Assembly: GCA_031261705.1 (NCBI GenBank)
Contig: JAISJD010000023.1
Coordinates: forward strand, 1 to 64,000
DNA: 64,000 nucleotides
Source of the DNA: Lactobacillales bacterium
Lineage (GTDB): Bacteria; Bacillota; Bacilli; Lactobacillales; Streptococcaceae
Direction of reading: 5' to 3'
Position numbers and translations under genes: made by a program. The notes under the pieces are model-generated. The model was given only the letters and a program-made list of their open reading frames with translations, had not been told where the DNA came from and made no database searches. Positions 38,450-45,402 of the stretch are shown in pieces. Position 1 is the first letter of the stretch. Every line of letters starts with the position of its first letter.

Positions 38450-38811
38450 TAAATTTCACTAGATGTATGAGGATTTGATCTGAAAAGTTCACAAAACCAG
38501 TCTGAATCGTTTACAAACTTGAATGTGCATCTAAGCCTTGTGTATCAAGGGATTACATCGTTTATTTATACTCAATTTATCTTCGCCCAGTCACAGGCAG
38601 GATACCTACCTGTGACTTTTTGCATGACCGCTTGGATGCATGGCACCAAGCTCTCACAAGGAAACCTTGTTCACCCTGCAAAGCGAAATACTCTAATTCA
38701 CCTTACTTTAAAAATTTGAATAAAAACAACTAAAAAAATTTAACATAACCTAAACACAAAACCAATATCAAAATTAAAACCAACCAAACTAAATATATCT
38801 TTTTATCTATT
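38450..38811. other. Non-coding stretch between kinase remnant and small-protein cluster
   Basis: Apart from the terminator at 38589-38623 and a short hairpin ACAAGGAAACCTTGT near 38662, I see no gene. A plus-strand frame of 66 codons lacks an SD and has no recognisable features. Confidence 0.5.
38589..38623 (+). terminator. Strong terminator hairpin
   Basis: AGTCACAGG and CCTGTGACT pair perfectly with an inner AGG/CCT extension, followed by TTTTT. It may end the transcript of the kinase remnant. Confidence 0.85.
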
Positions 38812-38976
38812 TTAGTTGAAAAATACAAAAACAAAAGGTAAAACTAACTGTATTACTATACTAACTATATTTATTTCAGAAAACATATTATTGTATCCCA
38901 ATAAATATAATCCGTTAACTACACCTATTAGACTTAATAAGAAATTATATTCATTAATAAATTTTTCCTTTTTCAT
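38812..38976 (-). CDS. Small two-helix membrane protein (immunity-like)
   Basis: 54 aa beginning MKKEKFINEYNF with two hydrophobic helices (FLLSLIGVVNGLYLLGY and IVSIVIQLVLPFVFVFF). The ATG follows TTGAGGGA. The upstream broken gene ends 14 bases before the ATG, so they were probably an operon. Size and topology resemble bacteriocin immunity proteins, but I recognise no family. Confidence 0.55.
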   Translation of the reverse strand: MKKEKFINEYNFLLSLIGVVNGLYLLGYNNMFSEINIVSIVIQLVLPFVFVFFN

Positions 38977-38989
38977 ACATTCCCTCAAC

Positions 38990-39181
38990 TCAATCATTTT
39001 GATAAGATTTATTCAACGTTAAAGACGTAATATAAGAAGTTCTACTTGCATTTCTATAAAACTTAAACGTACCTCTTACTTTAAAAACACCACCTTCATG
39101 CCAAGAAGTCTGAGTATAACTATAATATATAGTATCCGTTCCAGACTCAGAAGCAAGAATACCTGCAATCTTTTGATTACT
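38990..39181 (-). pseudogene. Startless C-terminal fragment of a secreted-type protein
   Basis: 63 codons (beginning SNQKIAGILASESG, ending LNKSYQND) lie in the same frame as, and immediately after, the stop of the membrane protein at 39182. There is no start codon or SD. The composition (many Tyr, Ser, Thr; YYSYTQTSWHEGG) suggests a beta-rich exported domain. It is probably the tail of a deleted gene joined to its neighbour. Confidence 0.55.
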
Positions 39182-39355
39182 TTAAGTTACACGCAAAAAG
39201 AGGAAAATAATAATGAATATCTCTAAGATAAATAGCCCAAGTAGAGATAAATAATATATATTTTTATTTTGCACGGTAATTTTTCCCCGTTTTCTAGCTT
39301 GTACCATCAACATAACAAAAGTAAAAATAGCTACGAACCAAAGAATAAAATCCAT
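39182..39355 (-). CDS. Small two-helix membrane protein, 57 aa
   Basis: Starts MDFILWFVAIFTFVMLMVQ, has a basic loop (ARKRGKITVQNK) and a second helix (SLLGLFILEIFIIIFLFL). The ATG follows AGGTGG by 5 nt. It lies 30 bases after the secreted protein gene, so it may be its immunity or membrane partner. No family recognised. Confidence 0.6.
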   Translation of the reverse strand: MDFILWFVAIFTFVMLMVQARKRGKITVQNKNIYYLSLLGLFILEIFIIIFLFLRVT

Positions 39356-39385
39356 ATAGACCACCTATTCATCATTTTTTATAAT

Positions 39386-39934
39386 TTATTTTGAATAAGT
39401 AACATGATCAAGATACATATAAATTTTACCTGAATTTGGATGTTTTTTTATCTCATCAGCACCTTCTGAAAAACGGCTATGGAACGCCGCTCCTCCAGCA
39501 ACAACAAGTGCAGCAAGAACGGCATCCAAAGGCCCAGTAGCAAAGCCGGCTGCAGCAACAGTAGCTGTCAGAGCAGCAAGACCTTCAACAGTAGCGGCCT
39601 TTCTAAACATATCTCTTAATTTTGTTCCATCTGCTTTATTTGAATAAGTCCATAATATGCCCACACTAATAAGCTGTGCCCCTGGCGCTCTAGATTGAAT
39701 ACGAGGATCTCTATTTCCTGTCTGTACGATAATTTCATCATTTGTAAATATATTACCTTGGTCATCTTTATAAATTGTCTGAGGTGTTGCCAACTGTGAT
39801 ACTTGCTCAGTGCTAGGAGTATACTCAATATCATCTTTTTCACTAGCGTAAACATTTGTACCAGCAGTAACAAACGGAATTATTCCCATAAACAGCGTAG
39901 CTACTAAACAAAATAATTTACTTTTCTTAAACAT
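39386..39934 (-). CDS. Secreted Ala/Gly-rich protein, unknown function (bacteriocin-like)
   Basis: 182 aa with a Sec signal peptide (MFKKSKLFCLVATLFMGIIP, cleavage near VYAS-E), a polar N-terminal part, and an Ala/Gly-rich hydrophobic stretch (LTATVAAAGFATGPLDAVLA then ALVVAGGAAF) that could insert in membranes. It ends YLDHVTYSK and has only one cysteine, in the signal. SD GGAGATGAG. Followed by a small membrane protein gene. Export plus an amphipathic region plus a small membrane partner suggests an antimicrobial protein, but this is inference. Confidence 0.65.
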   Translation of the reverse strand: MFKKSKLFCLVATLFMGIIPFVTAGTNVYASEKDDIEYTPSTEQVSQLATPQTIYKDDQGNIFTNDEIIVQTGNRDPRIQSRAPGAQLISVGILWTYSNKADGTKLRDMFRKAATVEGLAALTATVAAAGFATGPLDAVLAALVVAGGAAFHSRFSEGADEIKKHPNSGKIYMYLDHVTYSK

Positions 39935-40057
39935 TTTCTCATCTCCAATTCATATATTTTAATTCACAATCACTTTACTATGTAAACCCTTACTAATAAA
40001 TTATTGTCCTAAAACTAAATTATAAATAAAAAAAAATCAAAGCCGTTTGCAAAACTT

Positions 40058-40150
40058 CTACTTTGTTAATACTCCCATAACTACAGCCACTGCATCAATT
40101 GCTACGTCAAACGCTATTCCTTTTGCATAGCTATATTGACGTTGATACTT
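40058..40150 (-). pseudogene. C-terminal fragment of a gene cut by IS605
   Basis: About 30 codons ending AKGIAFDVAIDAVAVVMGVLTK are open up to the truncated tnpB and have no start. They are hydrophobic and Ala/Val-rich, like the end of a small secreted or membrane peptide. Confidence 0.45.
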
Positions 40151-40475
40151 TGTAGCTGTTTTTACCTCTACGACTTTTGAATTTTGGCTTACCAAAGCCT
40201 GATGTTTTACGCATCTTTTGAGCTTTCTCAAACGCCATACGTGTTTGTTGTAGTGCATTAGCATCCACGTCTTTCAACCAAGTATGGTAGGATTTCAATT
40301 CCTTTTCAGTGTCTTGCTCCCAAGCGTGGTTTGGAAATACTTGACGCATTTCTATGTTGTAGTTCCAGTTATCTAGCAGCCAATTCCAATACCAACGTGA
40401 ACAACCAAAAGATTGTTCTAAATATTGTTTTTGTTGAGCTGTTGGGTAAATCCTCATTTTGTGGGCTTTCAACAT
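40131..40475 (-). pseudogene. tnpB: Truncated TnpB (IS200/IS605), N-terminal third
   Basis: Starts MLKAHKMRIYPTAQQKQYLE with FGCSRWYWNWLLDNWN, the N-terminal domain of TnpB nucleases, but stops after about 114 aa. The RuvC catalytic centre and zinc finger are missing, so no nuclease activity is expected. It overlaps the end of tnpA. The break joins it to an unrelated frame at about 40150. Confidence 0.85.
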
Positions 40476-41003
40476 ATCGCTTAATTGTTTCGCTAGAAAC
40501 ATTGCCTGCCGTTGAAACAAAAAATGAACGAGTCCATACACTAGGCATACGGCTTAAAACAGTAAATTCATCACGTAAGATACGAGAACTCTTACCTTTT
40601 ATCGTTTTCATTATGCTTGACGGCGAGTCGGTAGGAAGTGCATTGACGAACAGGTGGCAATGGTCTTTATCAGTTTCTAGTGCAATCACTTGCCAGTCAT
40701 TTTCTTGGCAGATTTCTCGAACTAACTCTTGGAACCGATTGTCGGTTGTCGTATCTACAAAGATTTTCCTACGATAGCGAGGACAAAAAACAAAATGGTA
40801 ATTGATTAACGATACAGTTGTGTGTGTATGTCTGTATTCGTTTTTCATACTTTTAGTATGCACCTAGATGAGTATCAAAACAATAGAAACGTACACGAAA
40901 ATTCAAAAAAAGGAGAGCGAGAGATAGTTGTCGGACATATACGTGGCAGAAGCCTCGCCTCAGTCCGAAGTCGCTATCATCCCACCATTAAAATAGTGGG
41001 TTT
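40148..41003 (-). mobile_element. IS200/IS605-family element, 3'-truncated
   Basis: Consists of tnpA, a broken tnpB, and a left-end hairpin CCCACCATTAAAATAGTGGG at 40981-41000. The right end with its hairpin is missing. The left end cuts into a PedC-like gene fragment, so it inserted in a bacteriocin accessory gene. Confidence 0.8.
40369..40848 (-). CDS. tnpA: IS200/IS605 transposase TnpA (Y1 HUH)
   Basis: About 159-aa single-strand transposase. LINYHFVFCPRYRRKIF is the family start; the HUH motif reads DHCHLFVN and the catalytic Tyr is in IKRYVESPQ. All catalytic residues are present, so it could act in trans on related ends even though its own element is truncated. The tail after QNED is unusually long because the tnpB frame overlaps it. 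ATG of MKNEYRHTHT is the likely start. Confidence 0.88.
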   Translation of the reverse strand: MKNEYRHTHTTVSLINYHFVFCPRYRRKIFVDTTTDNRFQELVREICQENDWQVIALETDKDHCHLFVNALPTDSPSSIMKTIKGKSSRILRDEFTVLSRMPSVWTRSFFVSTAGNVSSETIKRYVESPQNEDLPNSSTKTIFRTIFWLFTLVLELAAR

Positions 41004-41011
41004 TCTTGCTC

Positions 41012-41269
41012 CTAAAATCTATAAATTGATAATTGCTCTTTACTTAAAAAAGCTTTCAATTTCGGTTCATATATAATACAATCTGGACAATTCTCTCTAC
41101 CTATATAGATAACCGCATTCTTTTTATCATTTTCAAATTCTTTAATTTGGCTAATGATTGTATTTACTAATGGTATCGGCTTTGGTAGTAACAGTCTAAA
41201 ACCAACTATTTGAAATACAGTTACACCCAAACATAAAAAAATATAGTTATATTTTTTTAGCTCTTGAAT
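41012..41269 (-). pseudogene. PedC/BrcD-like thioredoxin fragment of a bacteriocin locus
   Basis: Open frame without a normal start: a hydrophobic N-terminus (NYIFLCLGVTVFQIVGF) followed by a thioredoxin-like part with VIYIGRENCPDCIIYEPKL (CxxC). This is typical of the membrane-bound accessory disulfide protein of class II bacteriocin operons. The 5' side runs into an IS30 end and the 3' side into the IS605 left end, so the gene is cut at both ends. Confidence 0.65.
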
Positions 41270-41806
41270 TTATACTTCAAGTGCAACAGTAAGAAAAAGA
41301 CTCATAACAGTTATCCAAGTAAGATAGTAATTGCGAAAGAACTATTTGAGAGGATGACAGTTATGAGCCACTATAATCACCTTAGCATAAGTGAAAGAGA
41401 ATTCATATTGAAATGGGAATCCAATGGGATTCGTTGGATAAGTAGACAATTGGCACGTTCTCCTTCGACAATATCACGAGAATTAAAACAAAATAAAATT
41501 GATGGAGAAAAAGGGAGTTGTTAGCAAGAAGGATTTAGAGAGTTTATTGTTTTGAGGAGACGAAAATGAGGAAAAACAAAATTTAGCTATCAAGAAATAC
41601 GAGATGATTTACAGCGACATCAATTTAATGAGCTGACAAAAATGGAAAAAAATGGTGATACACAAAGGAATAATGCAGTAAACACAGTTATTGATTATTA
41701 GACAGATTTTTACGCACGGAGTATAAATCTGTTCAGGAAATTTTTAGATTTAGATGATTGTTGAAGTTGTCAATATTACACTTTATAATGAAGGGAGAAA
41801 AAGAAA
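41268..41806 (+). mobile_element. Degraded IS30-family element
   Basis: A frame at 41364-41521 reads MSHYNHLSISEREFILKWES then RWISRQLARSPSTISREL, the helix-turn-helix N-terminus of IS30 transposases. It stops after 53 aa. The following 280 bases hold short broken frames and no full transposase. TTCAAGTGCAACAGTAAG at about 41277 resembles an IS30-type terminal repeat. Confidence 0.75.
41761..41789 (+). promoter_or_regulatory. Promoter of the nucleotidyltransferase gene
   Basis: TTGAAG (41761-41766), 17-bp spacer, TATAAT (41784-41789). Confidence 0.6.
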
Positions 41807-41830
41807 ATGAGAGAGAGGGTGTCTCGTATG

Positions 41831-42166
41831 ATTTACACTATTGAAGAAATTAAAAATCTTATACGTCCAATCGCAATTAAATATAATTTTCCCGTCATTT
41901 ATGTTTTTGGAAGCTATGCTCGTGGTGAAGCGACTGAAAAGAGTGATATTGACTTTTTAATTGAGTTTAGAGGGTCAATTTTTGATGGTGATTTGAGTTT
42001 TGAGCCATTGGTAGAAGTAATGGAAGTTTTGAATCAAGCCTTTGGTATGGAGGTAGATATGGTTGAATTATCTGCTTTAGAACAAGAGAGCACTCGTAAA
42101 AGAAACCCTTATTTTTTAGAAGAAGTATATAAGGATAGGGTGAAGGTTTATGAACAAACAGACTGA
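41831..42166 (+). CDS. MntA-type nucleotidyltransferase (antitoxin-like)
   Basis: About 111-aa minimal nucleotidyltransferase with VFGSYARGEATEKSDIDFLIE: the GSx10DxD active site is intact. In MntA/HepT modules this protein inactivates a HEPN toxin by adding AMP. I prefer the ATG of MIYTIEEIKN, since GAGAGGG precedes it and the promoter's predicted start leaves the upstream ATG without an SD. No HEPN gene follows; only a 37-codon frame and IS21 debris, so the toxin is probably lost. Confidence 0.75.
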   Translation: MYTIEEIKNLIRPIAIKYNFPVIYVFGSYARGEATEKSDIDFLIEFRGSIFDGDLSFEPLVEVMEVLNQAFGMEVDMVELSALEQESTRKRNPYFLEEVYKDRVKVYEQTD

Positions 42167-42263
42167 GGTAACTCAAGAAGAAAAGAAATATCATAGTGAT
42201 TTAAGTAATATAGAGACTTTAAATACAACCTCTTTCATGAGCTATGATCCAGAAGTTCCTTGA
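42150..42263 (+). CDS. Short frame overlapping the nucleotidyltransferase, possible gene start
   Basis: 37 codons starting MNKQTEVTQEEKKYHSDLSN with the ATG 17 bases inside the upstream gene, behind AGGGTGAAGG. It may be the start of the partner gene cut by the IS21 fragment. It does not look like HepT. Confidence 0.4.
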   Translation: MNKQTEVTQEEKKYHSDLSNIETLNTTSFMSYDPEVP

Positions 42264-42489
42264 CGGTAGCGACCGACCGATAGAAACAGGAGGAGCTGCA
42301 CCGAATCGAAATTACTATTATTCTATTTTACGATTAAACCAAGACAAAGGTTTTGATCGTCTTGAACATCCAGAAGCCGAAGCTCAATTAGACTTCGGAA
42401 CTATGGAAGTTGTGAATGATGGTGAATATATGGATGCACACGTTCTTGTTCGGAAGTTATCCACACCCTATTTCTTCTTTAGAAGCTAA
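42244..42489 (+). pseudogene. IS21-family transposase (IstA) fragment
   Basis: The piece FDRLEHPEAEAQLDFGTMEV followed by DGEYMDAHVLV is the start of the integrase core of IstA (first Asp in the QLDFG motif). It has no start or catalytic remainder and no IstB. Confidence 0.75.
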
Positions 42490-42509
42490 TTTTGTCCCAG
42501 CCTCCTAAT

Positions 42510-42557
42510 CTTTATTTATCAGATTTAGGTGTCATCACCATCATTTGACAAAGAGCC
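42510..42557. repeat. Solo ISL3-like right end, copy 2
   Basis: TTTATTTATCAGATTTAGGTG and CATTTGACAAAGAGCC blocks match the right end at 37870-37917 with few changes, in the same orientation. Confidence 0.8.
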
Positions 42558-42583
42558 ATGATTTCTCATGTGAAGCAGCATAA

Positions 42584-42632
42584 GCTTTAATTATTAGAAT
42601 CAGGTGTCACCACCATCATTTGACAAAGAGCC
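42584..42632. repeat. Solo ISL3-like right end, copy 3
   Basis: A third copy (TCAGGTGTCACCACC then ATCATTTGACAAAGAGCC) lies 26 bases after copy 2. Its outer GGCTC begins exactly where the SagB-like reading frame is cut. Confidence 0.8.
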
Positions 42633-43139
42633 CATTATTTATATACAAGTAAATATCTATCGGATACAATCCACCACCTGAAGAATAATGTCTAGTTGTA
42701 GCTATTAAATCATCATACACGAGTCGCCGACTTCCTAAACCAAAAGAAAATTTGATAATGGTAGAAAAAGTTGCAAAATCCATTAGTTCATATACAAACT
42801 CTCTTGTACTATGTCTTTTTTCAAGAACTTTAGAAAATTGAGTTTTAATTTTTTTTGATGTTTTAGACAAATAAATAGTATTTTTATCCAACAACTCCTC
42901 GGCTTCCTTAGCTTCGTTAATTAATGAAGCTAAATTTGATTCATTATAAAACATAATACTTTTAAAATCATTTAATTTTTGCTTATTCAAGTTTAACAAA
43001 TAGCTCAGCATAGGAGAAGTTGTACTTCCAAACATCATCTGAGAATATATATGTTTATTATCTTATTTGATAGGTTTACGTCATCTTTTGTTAACAGTGT
43101 ATGGATATTGAAAAAACCTTTTTTATCAAAGTCAATCAT
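42616..43139 (-). pseudogene. llsB: Frameshifted and truncated SagB/LlsB-type dehydrogenase
   Basis: FMN-dependent dehydrogenase that oxidises azolines to azoles in streptolysin S-type toxins. It starts MIDFDKKGFFNIHTLLTKDD after GGAGGATG, overlapping the upstream stop (ATGA). The frame breaks after about 34 codons in a TATATAT tract near 43045 and resumes with MMFGSTTSPMLSYLL. The family motif KRHSTREF and ATRHYSSGGGLYPIDIYLY follow. The IS end at 42632 then removes the rest (about half the protein). Both lesions argue for a dead gene. Confidence 0.8.
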
Positions 43140-43453
43140 TTATCATCCTCCTTGCTTTTTCTATTTTTTAAAGCTATAACAACTTCGGTTACAATGGCTA
43201 ACACCATTGAAAAGATAATCCCGATAAACATCATATTACTATTATTTGGTGTTCCTTTAAATTCGTTCCCCACTTTTTGAATATCAAAAATAGTAAAACC
43301 AAAAATATTTACACTATACTCAGTTAAGGAAGAACTTTCAACATAACTATAGCCAGAGCGAATTGCCATAAAGCAAACGAAAACTCCTAAAATAATTCCT
43401 AAAATAATAGATACGATAACACGAGTCGTTGGATTGTTAAACTTCTTTTTCAT
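43136..43453 (-). CDS. llsX: Small membrane protein in LlsX position
   Basis: 105 aa with two hydrophobic helices (VIVSIILGIILGVFVCFMAI and MMFIGIIFSMVLAIVTEVVI) and an external loop between them. In the listeriolysin S island a small protein, LlsX, lies between the ABC permease and llsB; this gene has that position and size. I assign the name by synteny only. It overlaps llsB by 4 bases and lies 24 bases after the permease gene. Confidence 0.6.
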   Translation of the reverse strand: MKKKFNNPTTRVIVSIILGIILGVFVCFMAIRSGYSYVESSSLTEYSVNIFGFTIFDIQKVGNEFKGTPNNSNMMFIGIIFSMVLAIVTEVVIALKNRKSKEDDK

Positions 43454-43477
43454 TAATCTATCTCGTCCCTTCCCAAA

Positions 43478-44221
43478 TTAATTTTTCTTCTTTTGTGTTA
43501 CAACAAGAATAGCTATTAGGATACATGTTAAGCCTATTCCTAAAATAGTATTCAACACTAAAAAATCTTGAATAAACACTCTTTTTTCAGCCCAAACATC
43601 AAAAAAGTCATTCATAACATATTTCATAGGTATAAATTTCCCAATTGACTGAAATGACGTTGGAAGCTCTGAAAACGAAGAAAATGTACCTGTGAAAATA
43701 TAAGAACTAAATAACAAAACCATCCCTATTGGCATCAATATCCTCGTATTTTTTACTAGCAATGCAATGATTGCCCCAAAAATAAGTAAAACAAAGTTAC
43801 AGTATAAACATTGTACGATATATGACAAGAAATAACCGATGCTTGGAATATGCAATCCATACATAAAAAAACCAAATAAAATATTGACGACAACACTCAA
43901 TAAGGTTAATAATGCGTAGGAGAAAACATCTGAAACAATCATATTATGTGCGCTTAATCCAAAATACTCCAGACGTTTATAACTTTGATTTTGAATACTC
44001 TCACCTAACCATATAGGAAAACTAATCAAGGAAATCGGCATCATTCCCATACCTGTACTGATTAAAAAATATTTGTCTACAAAATGAAAACCATTTCCTA
44101 TATCAAAATTTCCATAGGATGTAACCATCGCAAACATCATAATTAACGGAAACAATAATGAAAAAAAGATAGATACTGGAATACGAAATTGTAATTTAAT
44201 ACTCGTCCCTAAATACCTCAT
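43478..44221 (-). CDS. llsH: ABC-2 permease of the lls-like cluster
   Basis: 247 aa with six helices of the ABC-2 type (MRYLGTSIKLQFRIPVSIFF, GLSAHNMIVSDVFSYALLTL, LMPIGMVLLFSSYIFTGTFSS). It pairs with the ATPase encoded upstream (TAATG overlap at 44221) to export the modified peptide and probably protect the producer. Corresponds in order to LlsH/SagH. Confidence 0.82.
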   Translation of the reverse strand: MRYLGTSIKLQFRIPVSIFFSLLFPLIMMFAMVTSYGNFDIGNGFHFVDKYFLISTGMGMMPISLISFPIWLGESIQNQSYKRLEYFGLSAHNMIVSDVFSYALLTLLSVVVNILFGFFMYGLHIPSIGYFLSYIVQCLYCNFVLLIFGAIIALLVKNTRILMPIGMVLLFSSYIFTGTFSSFSELPTSFQSIGKFIPMKYVMNDFFDVWAEKRVFIQDFLVLNTILGIGLTCILIAILVVTQKKKN

Positions 44222-45111
44222 TATTTTCTCACCTCCGTAACTAATTTGCCTGTAGTTTCAGTCATTGAATAGGCGACTAAATAGGTTGTGTATATACTTT
44301 GTTTAATGACAGTGTAATTGATGCTGTTCTCTTCAAAAATTTTTTCTATGTTTATTTGAAGTTCAGGACTTGAACAAATAAATGCTTCACCATCTCCAGT
44401 ATCAACGTGATCTACATTCTTAATAGTAGTTTCTTTCAATTTTGAAAATTCATTATAATCAATTTTCACGATAGAATGATGTGCGAATGTTGAGAAAAAA
44501 TCTACAACTGACCCAAAAAAAACTAACTGTCCTTGTTTTAGCATAAGAATTTTTGTCGCCCAATTTTCAATTTCGTCAAAATAATGTGTTACATTTATAA
44601 CTGTTTGATTAATTACTTTTCTCTTCATCATAGCCAATAATGAAAGCCTTTTTTTATAATCTAAACCTGATGTAAGCTCATCAAAAAAATAGATTGATTT
44701 GTTGCTTTCCAACACGAGACTTAGTGTCAGTCGTTGTCTTTCTCCACCAGAAAGATCTTTAATATACTTCTTCTTCAAGTCCACCAACTCATAATTTTCT
44801 AAAAAATGAGATAATTCCTCTTTTTTCAAAGGTAGAACAAGCTTTATTAGTTCACTAACTTTTAGTAAATCATTATAAGAATTTTCTTGAAACACAATCC
44901 CACAACTTAGTTTGTCAAAGTTCTTTACTATCTTTCCCTCAAATTTAATTTCTCCTAAAATAGCATTGATTAGCGTTGTTTTTCCAGCACCGTTTTCCCC
45001 TAAAACTGCTACTTTATCTTTAGGTAGAATTGCTATTTCTTGATTTATATCTAATATTACTTTGTTGCTCTTTTCTATTTTCAATTTGTTTATCGTTAAA
45101 ATAGAATCCAT
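44221..45111 (-). CDS. llsG: ABC transporter ATPase of the lls-like cluster
   Basis: 296 aa: Walker A LGENGAGKTTL, Q-loop VFQENSYNDLL, signature LSGGERQRLTLSL, Walker B SIYFFDELTSG and switch His in NVTHYFDEIENW. It is intact, with a C-terminal extension of about 80 aa typical of peptide exporters. SD AGGAGG lies 8 nt upstream. Separated from the precursor gene by a hairpin terminator. Corresponds to LlsG/SagG. Confidence 0.85.
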   Translation of the reverse strand: MDSILTINKLKIEKSNKVILDINQEIAILPKDKVAVLGENGAGKTTLINAILGEIKFEGKIVKNFDKLSCGIVFQENSYNDLLKVSELIKLVLPLKKEELSHFLENYELVDLKKKYIKDLSGGERQRLTLSLVLESNKSIYFFDELTSGLDYKKRLSLLAMMKRKVINQTVINVTHYFDEIENWATKILMLKQGQLVFFGSVVDFFSTFAHHSIVKIDYNEFSKLKETTIKNVDHVDTGDGEAFICSSPELQINIEKIFEENSINYTVIKQSIYTTYLVAYSMTETTGKLVTEVRK

Positions 45112-45130
45112 TTATATATACCTCCTATTA

Positions 45131-45154
45131 AAAAAAGGGGAATAAATCCCCTTT
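45131..45154 (-). terminator. Attenuator-like terminator between precursor and ABC genes
   Basis: Minus strand AAAGGGGA and TCCCCTTTTTTTT pair around TTTAT. It would let most transcripts stop after the precursor, giving excess peptide over machinery, as is known after sagA in the streptolysin S operon. Confidence 0.8.
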
Positions 45155-45165
45155 CATTTCTAATC

Positions 45166-45315
45166 CTACTCTTTTGTTTCAGTAACAGTTGAAGCAGCAC
45201 ACGTACATGTACATGTTGAACATGAACATGAACAACATCCAGCAGCATAGTTCATGGCTTCAGCACCAACACCTGTATTACTATAACCATTCATGGATTG
45301 AGACTTGATATTCAT
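45166..45315 (-). CDS. llsA: Listeriolysin S/streptolysin S-type precursor peptide
   Basis: 49 aa starting MNIKSQSMNGYSN, with leader ending AMNYAAG and a core CCSCSCSTCTCTC then AASTVTETKE: seven Cys interleaved with Ser/Thr between residues 27 and 39. Such cores are converted to thiazoles and oxazoles. The leader and core closely resemble the LlsA precursor of Listeria as I know it. A strong SD GAGGAGGTG stands 5 nt before the ATG. Downstream are the ABC genes and a SagB-like gene in LIPI-3 order, which supports the call. The peptide is intact although the modification genes are not. Confidence 0.9.
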   Translation of the reverse strand: MNIKSQSMNGYSNTGVGAEAMNYAAGCCSCSCSTCTCTCAASTVTETKE

Positions 45316-45372
45316 ATAAACACCTCCTCGTAAAATTGATAAAAAAATTAAAAAAACATTATGTTAAAATGT

Positions 45373-45402
45373 TTATATAATTACAGTAATATAATTATAT
45401 AA
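45373..45402. promoter_or_regulatory. Perfect 11-bp inverted repeat upstream of llsA
   Basis: TTATATAATTA and TAATTATATAA flank eight bases, about 60 bp before the llsA start. It contains a TATAAT-like element, so it may be an operator overlapping the promoter. A TTGACA also occurs near 45495 (minus strand) without a well-placed -10. Confidence 0.5.

Noticed and set aside
38519..38719. 66-codon plus-strand frame downstream of the kinase remnant, considered as pheromone precursor
   Set aside because: No SD, no double-glycine or signal-type leader, and it spans a perfect terminator hairpin.
38990..39181. Lactococcin 972-type bacteriocin
   Set aside because: The fragment is secreted-like and Tyr/Ser-rich, but I could not match the characteristic family pattern and it has no start.
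40058..40264. 68-codon minus-strand frame crossing the tnpB break
   Set aside because: Its first part is an alternative frame of tnpB; only the last 30 codons look like real coding sequence and they have no start.
42616..45315. A fully functional LIPI-3 cluster
   Set aside because: The dehydrogenase gene is frameshifted and cut, and the cyclodehydratase, Y and protease genes are not in the window.
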